From assembly GCF_023558375.1 (NCBI RefSeq), contig NZ_CP083761.1:5225001-5289000 (forward strand): DNA of 64,000 nucleotides, written 5' to 3'. This stretch comes from Chroococcidiopsis sp. CCMEE 29 (GTDB taxonomy: Bacteria > Cyanobacteriota > Cyanobacteriia > Cyanobacteriales > Chroococcidiopsidaceae). Below, piece by piece: positions 19,892 through 28,971 of this stretch (positions within the stretch are counted from its first letter, which is position 1; each line of letters starts with the position of its first letter). The position numbers and the translations under genes are program-made. The notes beneath the pieces are model-generated. The model did no database searches. It saw only the letters and a program-made list of their open reading frames with translations, and was not told where the DNA came from.

Positions 19892-20764
19892 TTAGGAACG
19901 AAAGCCTGCCAGAAATTCTCGCATATACTGATTTACTAGCTGGGGCTGCTCCTGCTGCACCCAGTGGCTACAGGTAGAAATGTATTTGATCTGCAAGTTT
20001 CTCACATAAGCGTCTGTCCCATAAGTTAATTCTTTGCCCAACGCTATATCTTTTTCTCCCCAAATCATCAGTGTTGGAACTTCAAGGATACTCCAATCTT
20101 GACTGAGCATCCTCTGCTGAAAAGCATTGCGGTAATAGTTCACCATTGCTGTTAAAGCACCACGTTTAGCCGCTGCATCTTTATAAGCATCAATATCTGC
20201 TTGGGTGAAAGCATTTTTGTTCTCAGCCATCCCCTTGAAAGCAGCTTCAAGCAGTTGGTAATCTAACGACTGTATGAGTAATTCCGGTAGCCACGGTAGT
20301 TGAAACAAGAAAATATACCAACTACGCAGCAGTTGTTGCGGCGTGCGTAAACCTTTTGCCATCTTGGCTGGGTGAGGCAAATTTAGTATAATTAACTGCT
20401 CAACCATTTCCGGATGGGCGTAGGCAAAGTTCCAGGCGATCGCACCTCCCCAATCATGTCCAACCAGGACGCACTTATCATATCCCAATCCTTTAATTAC
20501 ACCCTCGACATCTTTGATCAATTCAGACATTACATAAGCGGATGTATCTTTCGGTTTATCGCTGTCGTTGTACCCACGTAAGTCAAGGGCGATAACTTTA
20601 AAATCTTTGGCAAACTCTGGTATTTGATGCCGCCACGAATACCAAAACTCTGGGAATCCGTGCAACATCAGCATTAGGGGACCTTCTCCCTGTATTACAT
20701 AATGCAGCTTCACACCGTTACTAGTGATATACTCGTGCTTCCAAGGACCTTCTAGTACAGACAT
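19892..20764 (-). CDS. Alpha/beta hydrolase, epoxide-hydrolase-like
   Basis: This 290-residue hydrolase resembles soluble epoxide hydrolases and haloalkane dehalogenase relatives. The oxyanion motif is HGFPEFWYSWRHQIP, and the nucleophile elbow is LVGHDWGGAIAWNFA with Asp (sequence GHDWGG). The acid is presumably in PTLMIWGEKDIALG and the catalytic His in CSHWVQQEQP. An Asp nucleophile points to epoxide or halide chemistry and not to an esterase. It is divergent from the DUF1206 gene. The substrate is unknown. Confidence 0.87.
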   Translation of the reverse strand: MSVLEGPWKHEYITSNGVKLHYVIQGEGPLMLMLHGFPEFWYSWRHQIPEFAKDFKVIALDLRGYNDSDKPKDTSAYVMSELIKDVEGVIKGLGYDKCVLVGHDWGGAIAWNFAYAHPEMVEQLIILNLPHPAKMAKGLRTPQQLLRSWYIFLFQLPWLPELLIQSLDYQLLEAAFKGMAENKNAFTQADIDAYKDAAAKRGALTAMVNYYRNAFQQRMLSQDWSILEVPTLMIWGEKDIALGKELTYGTDAYVRNLQIKYISTCSHWVQQEQPQLVNQYMREFLAGFRS

Positions 20765-20960
20765 AATTAATTTGTTAATCCTGCTACAACAGAGGTTTTA
20801 AATATTGTCTCCTGTTTAAGGTAACAACATCTGTCGAGATAAAACCTACTGAAGAGATACGATCGCATTCGAATGAGTATCAATAAAAATTACCTACTTC
20901 GATGGATGTTTTTTATAGTAGATATTGATACAAGCATTAACGTTACTCTACGTATGTACC

Positions 20961-21773
20961 ATGACACAACAGCTAACAAAAAACCCTTCACTGTGGGTTG
21001 AGCGACTGGCTCGATTCGGCTATGCAGCCAAGGGAGTGGTTTATGGTATCGTCGGACTGCTAGCAGCACAAGCGGCGTTGGGTACGGGTGGGAGAACTAC
21101 AGATACGCAAGGTGCTCTCCAGGAGATCGTACTGCAACCTTTTGGAAAATTTTTGCTTGGTGTGGTGGCACTCGGCTTGATTGGATACGTAGTTTGGCGT
21201 TTTGTCCAGGCAATTAAAGATCCTGAAAACAAAGGCACAGATGCTAAAGCCTTGGCACAGCGTCTTGGCTATGCAGGTAACGGTTTAATTTATGCTGGTT
21301 TAGCCCTCAGTGCTGTTCAGCTCATCCTGGGTTCCGATGGTGGTAATAGTAATTCAACCGAGGATTGGACAGCACGTTTGCTTTCACAACCTTTTGGTCA
21401 ATGGCTGGTGGGAACCATTGGGGCTTTCATAATCGGTTTAGGTTTTTATCAGTTTTATAAAGCCTTTACCGCCAAATTTCGTAAAGAACTCAATTTAGCT
21501 GAATTGAGCCACACAGAGCAAAAATGGGTAATGGGTATCAGTAGATTTGGTTTGACAGCACGGGGGATCGTCTTCTGCGTTATCGGCTTTTTCTTAATTC
21601 AAGCTGCATATCAATCTGATGCTAGCGAAGCACGAGGCTTAGGGGAGGCATTACAGATCCTAGCAGAACAATCTTATGGTCCCTGGCTTTTGGGTACCAT
21701 CGGCTTCGGTTTGCTCGCATACGGGACTTATATGGTGATTCAGGCGCGGTATCGCCGTATTGTTGCTACTTGA
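20961..21773 (+). CDS. DUF1206 family membrane protein
   Basis: This membrane protein is built from three DUF1206 repeats, each with two helices. Each repeat starts with a variant of RFGYAAKGVVYGIVGLLAAQ and ends with a helix such as LGVVALGLIGYVVWRFVQAI. The repeats lie near residues 10-85, 95-170 and 185-270. The frame is open from a TTG at 20925, but the ATG at 20961 (MTQQLTKNPSLWVERLARF) is the natural start. Function is unknown. The next gene overlaps its stop codon, suggesting translational coupling. Confidence 0.85.
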   Translation: MTQQLTKNPSLWVERLARFGYAAKGVVYGIVGLLAAQAALGTGGRTTDTQGALQEIVLQPFGKFLLGVVALGLIGYVVWRFVQAIKDPENKGTDAKALAQRLGYAGNGLIYAGLALSAVQLILGSDGGNSNSTEDWTARLLSQPFGQWLVGTIGAFIIGLGFYQFYKAFTAKFRKELNLAELSHTEQKWVMGISRFGLTARGIVFCVIGFFLIQAAYQSDASEARGLGEALQILAEQSYGPWLLGTIGFGLLAYGTYMVIQARYRRIVAT

Positions 21774-22402
21774 ATTCCGACCAAAGGGAGCAGATAGAAC
21801 TAGCACTTGATAGCGAGGATATGGAAAGCTCTATTGCTTACACCTGGGGTTCTAGCCCTGAAGAGCGGCAAATGGTGTTTCCGTGCGATCGCTATATGTC
21901 CGATAGTGATGATGTGTATTTTCGGGCTATAGATGTCAAAGCACCTGTGCCAATTTTATTTCGGTGGTTATGCCAGCTGAAGGTTGCATCTTACAGTTAT
22001 GACTGGATTGACAATCTCGAAAGAGCCTTGTTTGAGGGAGAAGAGCAAATTCCAAGTGCTTATAGTCCCAAGGAGTTGACTCCAGGGACTGAAAACCTGA
22101 CACCAGGTCAAAGGTTCATGGGTGTCTTCAAGCTAGCCGAATTTGAACAGGATCATCATCTGACCATGGTTATGGATGCTCCGCCAGCTATTGCAATCTT
22201 TGGTGATGTTGCAGCGAGTTATGTCGTCTTTCCCCAAACGGAGAACACTTGTCGCCTTGTGCTTAAGGGACACGTTCGCTATCCCAGAAACGGCTTTGGT
22301 TTCTGGATGCGCTGGTTGCTACCGTGGGGAGATTTATTGATGATGCAAAAGCAGTTTTTGATGCTCAAGCATCTAGCCGAGAACCAAGCTGCCCAGACGT
22401 GA
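21770..22402 (+). CDS. SRPBCC-like conserved protein
   Basis: This protein of up to 210 residues resembles SRPBCC (START/Bet v1-like) ligand-binding proteins. The telling stretch is RAIDVKAPVPILFRWLCQLK followed by SYSYDWIDNLER, the usual alpha-beta opening of that superfamily. The C-terminal part includes WMRWLLPWGDLLMMQKQFLM, resembling the closing helix. A TTG at 21770 would overlap the DUF1206 stop by 4 bp; an ATG at about 21822 is the alternative start. Function is unknown. Confidence 0.7.
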   Translation: MNSDQREQIELALDSEDMESSIAYTWGSSPEERQMVFPCDRYMSDSDDVYFRAIDVKAPVPILFRWLCQLKVASYSYDWIDNLERALFEGEEQIPSAYSPKELTPGTENLTPGQRFMGVFKLAEFEQDHHLTMVMDAPPAIAIFGDVAASYVVFPQTENTCRLVLKGHVRYPRNGFGFWMRWLLPWGDLLMMQKQFLMLKHLAENQAAQT

Positions 22403-22442
22403 GGAAATCTGAGAGCAACTGCAAATTGATCGTAAAATTGCT

Positions 22443-22580
22443 TTAGCCTTTGGTTAAGCGGACGTGTTCTAGAATCTGCTGCTTGCGCTGTTCGGAGTTT
22501 AGTGATGGCTTAATAAAGTTCCCTGTACTCCGGGCAAGATGTTCCATGATTCGCTTCTGACGGTCGGAATTGGTAGCCAT
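22443..22580 (-). CDS. Small basic conserved protein, 45 residues
   Basis: This short frame begins MATNSDRQKRIMEHLARSTG and ends EQRKQQILEHVRLTKG. It holds two amphipathic helices that carry the same (R/K)QxxIxEH(L/V) motif, so it looks like an internal duplication. I believe similar small proteins occur in other cyanobacteria, but no name or function is known. It is transcribed opposite to its neighbours in the 227-bp gap before exoD. Confidence 0.55.
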   Translation of the reverse strand: MATNSDRQKRIMEHLARSTGNFIKPSLNSEQRKQQILEHVRLTKG

Positions 22581-22629
22581 AATTTGTTGGTTTAAGTAGA
22601 TGTTACCCTAGCGGATTAATTGCACGCTC

Positions 22630-23244
22630 TTGCTTTATATGCATTTGAGATTTTCTCAAGATATCAAGTCACTGCTGGAACGTTTAGCAACTCAGCCTCT
22701 AACCCTAGCTGATATTATGGCAGAAACCTCGGAACGGGGTTTTAGCTTGGTAATTGCATTACTGGTTTTGCCCTTTTTGTTTCCCATGCCACCTGGATTA
22801 ACGGGTCCGTTGGGAGCAGGTTGCTTGCTGTTGGCAGTGCAGATGGCTTTGGGACGGCGATCGCCTTGGTTACCTAAAAGAATTGCTCAATTCAAATTTC
22901 CCCGCTGGTTTGTCTTGCAACTGTTGCGAAACTTAAAAAGAGTCACAAGCGTACTAGAGAAAATCACCCGTCCTCGATTATTGAGGCTGGCACAGAGCCA
23001 TCAAGTTTGGCGATTAAATGGAGTTTGTATCGCTTGGCTGACAGTTTTACTGATTTTACCCATACCCTTTACTAATCCCATTCCCACTATGGGGATTTTG
23101 CTCCTAGCGGTTGCCACTCTGGAAGCAGATGGCTTACTGATATGTATCGGTTATGTAGTCTCTGCTTTGATTACCTTATTGTTTGGGTTTATTTTATATG
23201 CACTCTGGCAAGCTCCTAGCCTGCTACCAAATCTACTTCAATAA
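22630..23244 (+). CDS. ExoD family protein (exopolysaccharide synthesis, ExoD)
   Basis: This 204-residue membrane protein of the ExoD family (PF06055) was named after a rhizobial gene affecting exopolysaccharide and alkali tolerance; its molecular role is unknown. It has the family pattern. The amphipathic N-terminus is followed by SERGFSLVIALLVLPFLFPM and PPGLTGPLGAGCLLLAVQMALG. A second pair of helices carries LPIPFTNPIPTMGILLLAVA. The start at 22630 is TTG; the in-frame ATG at 22639 (MHLRFSQDIKSLLERL) is an equally good choice. Confidence 0.82.
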   Translation: MLYMHLRFSQDIKSLLERLATQPLTLADIMAETSERGFSLVIALLVLPFLFPMPPGLTGPLGAGCLLLAVQMALGRRSPWLPKRIAQFKFPRWFVLQLLRNLKRVTSVLEKITRPRLLRLAQSHQVWRLNGVCIAWLTVLLILPIPFTNPIPTMGILLLAVATLEADGLLICIGYVVSALITLLFGFILYALWQAPSLLPNLLQ

Positions 23245-23566
23245 GCGCTCAAATCACAATAGTTTTCTTCATAAAATCAGTAAGAATCGTACCCTTTTGA
23301 GAAGTTAAAGTAAAATTACGTACGTAAGCAGTGACGAACAATACTTGCGTATTTACACTGTTTATAGAGTTTCACATCAGTACGATTTCGCTAATTGCTT
23401 ACCATTCGATCCCCCTAACCCCCTTATCGAGGGAGCGAAGGAGAATCAAATACGTAGCAATATCAAAGCAAATTCGTAAAGTAATTTTACCCAAGCCTGA
23501 GTGACAAAGTACTAAATGACACTCAGGATGACTTCATCCTGATTATAGTTGTAGGTATTGATAAAC
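23245..23566. other. Intergenic region with a 20-bp palindrome
   Basis: This 322-bp gap has no coding frame. A perfect palindrome at 23523-23542 (9-bp arms around CT) lies just 25 bp before the PEP-CTERM gene, and TGAGTG/CACTCA arms lie close upstream. It could be an operator or a translational hairpin for that gene. The rest is AT-rich and featureless. Confidence 0.45.
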
Positions 23567-24214
23567 ATGAAAAATAGCTTCTCGACTTTACTAGCTTCTT
23601 CTTTGGTTACTGTCGCTAGCTTTCCCATTGCCTCTTCTGCATCCTCTCCTGTGAATGCTGCGACTCTGAGTTTTGATGTCTTTGAATTCACAGGTGATAA
23701 TGCTCAAGCAAGGCTGTCCCTGGATGATACAGGAGGTGTTGTTAAATTTACAGTGGATAACGTAAATCCAATCTCGGATATACGCGGAGTCTTCTTTAAC
23801 ATTCTCAATGACTCGCTACTAAGCGACCTCACCGTCACTGGCACATCTGTAACGGGTTTTCAGTTTGGACCAGCTGGAATGGTTAGTGATCTTGGCAACG
23901 GTGCCAACATTACGCCCAAAAAATTTGATGCTGGGGTGGAAATTGGTACGCCAGGCATAGGTAAAGACGACATTCACTCAACTATGTTTACAGTATCTAG
24001 GAGCTCAGGAGTGGCTTTAAGTCTTGCTCAGTTTGTTAATCAGGACTTTGGATTGCGTTTAACAAGCGTAGGAAGCGATCGTACAGGCAGTAGCAAGCTA
24101 GTAGGAACAGCTCCTAGTCAGCCAGTTCCTGAGCCTGGCACAATGGCAGCTACAGGCTTGATTGTGGCGGGCTATGGACTGCTGAAGAAAAAGGTGCTGA
24201 AGCGGGGGGTTTAG
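23567..24214 (+). CDS. PEP-CTERM sorting domain protein
   Basis: This is an exported protein of about 215 residues. An N-terminal signal peptide (LLASSLVTVASFPIASSASS) is followed by a beta-rich domain with no recognised catalytic motif. The C-terminal sorting signal is VPEPGTMAATGLIVAGYGLL followed by a basic tail KKKVLKR. Such proteins are processed by an exosortase and are often linked to extracellular matrix. No exosortase is in the window. The ATG at 23567 is preferred over the TTG nine bases upstream. Confidence 0.8.
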   Translation: MKNSFSTLLASSLVTVASFPIASSASSPVNAATLSFDVFEFTGDNAQARLSLDDTGGVVKFTVDNVNPISDIRGVFFNILNDSLLSDLTVTGTSVTGFQFGPAGMVSDLGNGANITPKKFDAGVEIGTPGIGKDDIHSTMFTVSRSSGVALSLAQFVNQDFGLRLTSVGSDRTGSSKLVGTAPSQPVPEPGTMAATGLIVAGYGLLKKKVLKRGV

Positions 24215-24253
24215 ACAAGCCTGCTGTTGACCGAAGAAGGGGTCAGGGGTCAG

Positions 24254-24346
24254 AAGGGAGCAGGGGAGGTAGGGGGAGCAGGGGAGGCAGGGGAGGCAGG
24301 GGGAGCAAGAATGTAATCCAAAATCCAAAATCCAAAATCTAAAATT
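24254..24346. repeat. Second composite G-rich plus CCAAAAT repeat
   Basis: GGGGAGGCA/GGGGAGGTA units lead directly into four CCAAAAT-type heptamers. The order is the same as at 2303-2373. It sits between the PEP-CTERM gene and grxC. Confidence 0.7.
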
Positions 24347-24441
24347 GTTTGACGATACTGATGAGCAGACAAAGGATTGCACAACCAGAGCTAGCTGTAG
24401 CGTTCTAAAATTAAGAAATATTACTCACATCTGAGGATACT

Positions 24442-24714
24442 ATGGCTCCTAAAGTTGAAATCTACACTTGGAGAACCTGCCCATTTTGTCTACGTGCCAA
24501 AAGCTTATTGAGAAGGAAGGACGTTAATTTCACCGAATACAGTATTGATAGTGATGAGGCAGCACGGGCACAGATGGCTAAACGCGCCCATGGCCGACGC
24601 TCTGTGCCACAGATTTTCATCAATGACCAACACATTGGTGGTTGTGACGATCTCTACGAACTAGAATGGCAAGGCAAGCTCGATCAATTGCTGGCTGCTA
24701 CTAAAGGAGTGTAG
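24442..24714 (+). CDS. grxC: Glutaredoxin 3
   Basis: This 90-residue dithiol glutaredoxin reduces disulfides with glutathione in the cytoplasm. The active site is TCPFCLRAK (CPFC) near residue 14. RRSVPQIFINDQHIGG holds the cis-Pro and the glutathione-binding GG, and CDDLYELEWQGKLD is the closing helix. It is immediately followed by gshB (4-bp gap), an arrangement common in cyanobacteria that pairs glutathione use with its synthesis. Confidence 0.95.
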   Translation: MAPKVEIYTWRTCPFCLRAKSLLRRKDVNFTEYSIDSDEAARAQMAKRAHGRRSVPQIFINDQHIGGCDDLYELEWQGKLDQLLAATKGV

Positions 24715-24718
24715 CTAA

Positions 24719-25720
24719 TTGACACTGAAACTTGCTTTTATTATTGATCCCATCCATCAGCTCGATCCAGGTCACGATACTAGTGTGGCTTTGATGGAAG
24801 CAGCGCAAGCACTGGGGCACGAGGTGTGGGTGACTCAGGCAAATTTGTTAAATGTGGTAGAGGGTAAAGCCTGGGCTGTGCTAGACCGGGTGCAGCTGAA
24901 ACCCGTGCAGTTAGTGGAGGGGCGGTGGGTAGCAGACGCTACTTGGTATCAGTTGAGCGATCGCAGCTTAATGCCTTTGGAAACGCTGGACGCTGTATTT
25001 ATGCGAACAGATCCACCTGTAAACATCCCCTACCTCTATGCCACATACATCTTGGACTGCATTGACTCTTCTAAAACCTTAGTGATCAATCATCCCCAAG
25101 GATTGCGGGCGGCAAACGAAAAAATGTATGCCCTGCAATTTACTCAGGTGATTCCAGAAACGATTGTTAGTGCGGATAAGCAGATTATTCGGCAATTTGT
25201 GCAAGAAAAAGGGGCAGCAGTTCTCAAGCCACTAGGCAATAAAGCTGGGGAAGGGATTTTGTTTTTGGAACCGGGCGATCGCAATTTCAATTCTGTCGTT
25301 GAACTTAGTACGCTCCAAGCTCGGGTACCGGTAATGGTTCAGACCTATTTACCAGCTGCCAAGGAGGGAGACAAGCGGATTATCCTGCTCAACGGCAAAC
25401 CGATTGGTGCGGTTAATCGAGTTTCTACGGGCAGCGACTTTCGCAACAACATGGCAACTGGCGGCACAGTAGCCAAGACCGAAATTACACAGCAGGAACA
25501 GATAATCTGCTCAGAAATTGCGAAAACACTGCAACGAGATGGCTTGTTTTTTGTCGGTATTGACGTTATCGGTGGCTACCTAACTGAAATTAATGTCACT
25601 AGCCCGACTGGAATTCGGGAAATAGACCGACTAGAGGGTACTTGTCTAGGCGAACAGGTAATTGAATGGGTAGCACAAGCGAGGGGCGATTTAACTAACC
25701 AGTCAGTCGCCAGTCGTTAG
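24719..25720 (+). CDS. gshB: Glutathione synthetase
   Basis: This ATP-grasp ligase joins gamma-glutamylcysteine and glycine to glutathione. The 333-residue length is normal. Landmarks are FIIDPIHQLDPGHDTSVALM at the N-terminus, FMRTDPPVNIPYLYATYILD, VLKPLGNKAGEGILFLEPGD of the ATP-grasp fold, and INVTSPTGIREIDRL near the C-terminus. It starts at TTG 24719, four bases after the grxC stop, so translation is probably coupled to grxC. A hairpin terminator lies past its stop. Confidence 0.95.
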   Translation: MTLKLAFIIDPIHQLDPGHDTSVALMEAAQALGHEVWVTQANLLNVVEGKAWAVLDRVQLKPVQLVEGRWVADATWYQLSDRSLMPLETLDAVFMRTDPPVNIPYLYATYILDCIDSSKTLVINHPQGLRAANEKMYALQFTQVIPETIVSADKQIIRQFVQEKGAAVLKPLGNKAGEGILFLEPGDRNFNSVVELSTLQARVPVMVQTYLPAAKEGDKRIILLNGKPIGAVNRVSTGSDFRNNMATGGTVAKTEITQQEQIICSEIAKTLQRDGLFFVGIDVIGGYLTEINVTSPTGIREIDRLEGTCLGEQVIEWVAQARGDLTNQSVASR

Positions 25721-25733
25721 CCAAAAAATAAAG

Positions 25734-25757
25734 CGCTCAGTACATATATACTGAGCG
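25734..25757. terminator. Bidirectional terminator between gshB and ftsZ
   Basis: Perfect 9-bp arms CGCTCAGTA / TACTGAGCG surround a 6-nt loop. The A-rich CCAAAAAATAAA on the left gives a U-tract to the ftsZ (minus) transcript. It lies between two convergent stop codons. Confidence 0.7.
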
Positions 25758-25779
25758 TCAATTGCTGACAGTTAGTCGT

Positions 25780-27021
25780 TCAAGAGCGTGGAGAACGCCG
25801 CCGTTGGAGAAATTCAGGAATATCTAATCCGGGTTTACCTTTAGGCGGTTCAACTACTGGTGGGGGAGGTGGCGGCGGTGTTTGCTGTCGCGTCTTAGAC
25901 ACCGTCCGTACTGGGGAAGTTGGAGTAGCTTGAGCTTCGCTTGTAAATCCTGTGGCAATAACAGTGATTCTCACTTCACCCTGAAGCCTGTCATCAATCA
26001 CTGCACCAAAAATGATATTAGCGTTGGGATCAACCACTTCATAGATTGTTTCCGCTGCTGCATTTACCTCATGTAGAGTGAGATCGCTGCCACCAGTAAT
26101 GTTAAAGACAACGCCTCTGGCTCCTTCAATTGAAGACTCCAGTAAGGGAGAAGAAATAGCGGAGTTTGCAGCTTCTCTGGCACGGGACTTTCCAGAACCA
26201 ATCCCAATCCCCATCAATGCTGAACCTGCATCTGCCATCACTGCTCGGACATCGGCAAAGTCAACGTTAACCAAACCTGGAATTGTAATAATATCGGAGA
26301 TTCCTTGCACCCCTTGACGCAAAACATCATCGGCAAACCGAAAAGCTTCTTGTACTGGAGTTTGTTCAGAAATTACCTCTAGTAATTTATCGTTTGGGAT
26401 CAAAAGGAGCGTATCTACTCGGCTTTGCAATGCTTCAATTCCTTGCTCTGCTTGGGTAGCGCGACGTCGCCCCTCGAAAATAAATGGACGTGTCACCACA
26501 CCGACAGTCAGAGCGCCTATTTCTTTGGCTACTTCCGCCACAATCGGTGCTGCACCCGTGCCAGTGCCGCCTCCCATGCCAGCAGTGATAAAAACGAGAT
26601 CAGCATTTTCTAAAGCAGCAGCAATTTCATCGCGCGATTCCTCAGCAGCTTTCTGCCCGATTGCCGGATTGCCGCCTGCTCCTAAACCCCGCGTCAGCTT
26701 TTGTCCAATTTGTAACCGTTTGAGCGCAGATGCATGAGTCAAGGCTTGGGCATCGGTGTTAATTGACCAAAACTCAACCCCACTGACATCACTAGCGATC
26801 ATGCGGTTAACGGCATTGCCACCACCGCCACCAACACCAATAACTTTAATATTGGCTACCCGCCCAGGAACAATATCATCAAATTGGTTGTCTTCCCCAG
26901 GAACGCTCCTAGAGTCGTAGTTTTGACCAAAATGCGATCCGGAGTGGTTAAAGGAATTGGTGGAGTTGATTGCCAGTGGAAAGCCTGGCTGCCCTGGAGA
27001 TACAGTACTAATAAGTGTCAT
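25780..27021 (-). CDS. ftsZ: Cell division protein FtsZ
   Basis: FtsZ is the tubulin-like GTPase that forms the division ring. The protein is about 413 residues. A cyanobacteria-specific N-terminal extension of some 55 residues comes first. The GTPase core starts at [20 protein letters not shown]. The tubulin signature is [20 protein letters not shown], and the T7 loop region is [21 protein letters not shown] proline-rich linker (PPPPPPPV) precedes the C-terminal peptide [12 protein letters not shown], which binds partner proteins. The ATG at 27021 (MTLISTV) matches the usual cyanobacterial start better than the TTG at 27030. ftsQ lies upstream on the same strand. Confidence 0.96.
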   Translation of the reverse strand: MTLISTVSPGQPGFPLAINSTNSFNHSGSHFGQNYDSRSVPGEDNQFDDIVPGRVANIKVIGVGGGGGNAVNRMIASDVSGVEFWSINTDAQALTHASALKRLQIGQKLTRGLGAGGNPAIGQKAAEESRDEIAAALENADLVFITAGMGGGTGTGAAPIVAEVAKEIGALTVGVVTRPFIFEGRRRATQAEQGIEALQSRVDTLLLIPNDKLLEVISEQTPVQEAFRFADDVLRQGVQGISDIITIPGLVNVDFADVRAVMADAGSALMGIGIGSGKSRAREAANSAISSPLLESSIEGARGVVFNITGGSDLTLHEVNAAAETIYEVVDPNANIIFGAVIDDRLQGEVRITVIATGFTSEAQATPTSPVRTVSKTRQQTPPPPPPPVVEPPKGKPGLDIPEFLQRRRSPRS

Positions 27022-27066
27022 TGGAATCAAAAGGATATATGAACAACTTTTTTAAGCGGGATTTGG

Positions 27067-27315
27067 CTAAGAGTCTACTATAAGGTTGATCCTCTCACGA
27101 CTCTCTTGGTTTGTGCAGTATTCCCTTAGTACTACATTAGGGTCCAATAAATCCTTGCCACTGGAGCTTTGCCAAGACAAAGCCGCAAACTTATTTTTCA
27201 AGATTTGCTGATAATTCTGACAGATATCCAAATGCTGCAAGGATATGCCATTGCCCCTATCTAAAGCGAGTTGCACAAATTGTTGGCTGATGATGGTGTT
27301 AATTAATTTCATCAT
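27067..27315 (-). CDS. Hypothetical 82-residue protein between ftsQ and ftsZ
   Basis: This frame begins MMKLINTIISQQFVQLALDR and has mixed polar composition with no family motif I recognise. It sits on the ftsQ-ftsZ strand, 45 bp before the ftsZ start. It could be a real small gene or the leader region of ftsZ. Confidence 0.3.
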   Translation of the reverse strand: MMKLINTIISQQFVQLALDRGNGISLQHLDICQNYQQILKNKFAALSWQSSSGKDLLDPNVVLREYCTNQESRERINLIVDS

Positions 27316-28122
27316 GCTGAATTGTTTTGATTCTAGGTGCCAAGCTGCTGTTGTGCTTTCTTAACCTGACTTATGCCTGAGCTTGCTAAACAAGCTTGCT
27401 TAGCAAGCTTTATCTTAGTCTGATTTAGGTAGAGCTACCTTAGCTTTTATAGTCTGTGCGCTGGGAGCGGATGGATTTTCGAATAACATCGTTTCGTTCG
27501 AAGTTTTTATAATATTGCTTCAGCATTGTGAGTCCTATTTCCGGAAGTTTTACATCAGGCAACTTTCTGACATTTATGCTGCAATATGCTCTCCATCTAA
27601 TAGACTACATGATATAGCAGGTAAAACCAAGTGATAACTAAAGTGAGCAGTAGTTTTCTTAACGCTTCAAAAATACCTCAGTTATAGGGAAACTTGCCTT
27701 TAGACTAAGAAAACGTCCTTGGCATCTACGGAAAACCTCTCAAGAGGAGGAAATTCATTACAGGAGGAAAACTCAAAAATGATTTTGCGAATTTCCTGCT
27801 ATACCTGAACCAGTACTTTTGTGGTTGTTAGTTTGACTCTATAAGAAGGCTGCCACGTACAGATTTGCTTCTCAGGTTTTGGCTCTCTAATTATAGTTAG
27901 CAGGCGTTGATTATTTGCCGCTTAAGCAACAGTTCCTGAGAAAAGACTAAGCGCTGCTGTGTTCGCTTAATTTCGTTGCAGGAAGAATAGCTGTACTTAA
28001 TAATTGAGCGGGATATCAGCCGAGCTTAACGCATTGATTAAAATGCTTAATCAGCCAACATCCAAATTTAAAATCTGCTTGCTGACTCAGCCATCTTGTA
28101 AACTATGCAACCAAAGCTGAAT
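27316..28122. other. Long ftsQ-ftsZ intergenic region
   Basis: No convincing coding frame is seen in 807 bp. A perfect hairpin with 10-bp arms (AGCTTGCTAA at 27380-27389, complement at 27400-27409) overlaps further AAGCTTGC palindromic repeats. Promoters for ftsZ on the minus strand are expected here, but I cannot place them. Confidence 0.45.
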
Positions 28123-28971
28123 CTATTGCGTATCAGGGTTGACTAATTCCTCGCTCTGGTTCATTTGTACTAAAGGAATTTGAGGGTTTTTGAGATCGAT
28201 GTACGCGATTTGGCTGGATTTCATCTTTGTGGAGAGTTGCCGCATTTGATCGAGTACTTTGAGCTTCTCATTTAACTGAGGAGTGTAAGGACCAAGATGA
28301 ACAATTCCTAACTCAGTTTTGAGAATTAAATTGGCTGAATCTTGGCAATCAATTTCTGTCACTTTAACAGGACTACGACTAATGGCTTGATAAAGCTGAG
28401 TCCAGTAGGAGCGATATTGCTCCGGTGAACCAATAACTTTGAGATTGAGCGATTTTAGCTTACTACGTACCTGGGAATTATAAGACTTGCTCGGTATCCA
28501 CACGCCAGTTTGATCTAAAAAGCCTATTGATGCTTTTGGCTCTAGAGTGGGACTCCCCTCAGAGCGCTTGGTGAGACTGATCGCTACCGGAACTCGTTCC
28601 TGCACTTGGACAATTAAACTGGGAGGAAATAGTTGACGAGTAACAGTAACGTCAGCAATAGGGGAATAGGACTTTAAAGCACTAGCGATCGCTTTTGGTT
28701 CAATTTGCAGCAACGACTGAGGTGATTTAAGCGGGAGTAGCGATTGAATTGCCTGCTCAGAAAGCAAATGATTGCCCTCAACAATAATCTGGTTCGATTC
28801 GTCGTGCAGCACCCAAACTGGTCGAGTTGTTGCCCAGATTGAGCCACCCAATATACTAGTAACAATTAATATGCGCCAAAGAAACTGAAGCTGTTTCAGG
28901 CGTCTTCTACTACGTAAGATTCGACGTCGTTGGGTCAAATCAGACCAAGAAATAGATGGTTTGCTGGTCAT
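28123..28971 (-). CDS. ftsQ: Cell division protein FtsQ (POTRA domain)
   Basis: FtsQ is the bitopic divisome protein linking cytoplasmic FtsZ assembly to septal wall synthesis. The 282-residue protein has a basic cytoplasmic N-terminus (RRRILRSRRRLKQLQFLW) and one membrane helix (ILIVTSILGGSIWATTR). A POTRA domain follows, starting VEGNHLLSEQAIQSLLPLKS and including VTVTRQLFPPSLIVQVQERV. The beta domain ends near IAYIDLKNPQIPLVQ. It is upstream of ftsZ in the conserved order, with about 1.1 kb between the coding sequences. Confidence 0.9.
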   Translation of the reverse strand: MTSKPSISWSDLTQRRRILRSRRRLKQLQFLWRILIVTSILGGSIWATTRPVWVLHDESNQIIVEGNHLLSEQAIQSLLPLKSPQSLLQIEPKAIASALKSYSPIADVTVTRQLFPPSLIVQVQERVPVAISLTKRSEGSPTLEPKASIGFLDQTGVWIPSKSYNSQVRSKLKSLNLKVIGSPEQYRSYWTQLYQAISRSPVKVTEIDCQDSANLILKTELGIVHLGPYTPQLNEKLKVLDQMRQLSTKMKSSQIAYIDLKNPQIPLVQMNQSEELVNPDTQ

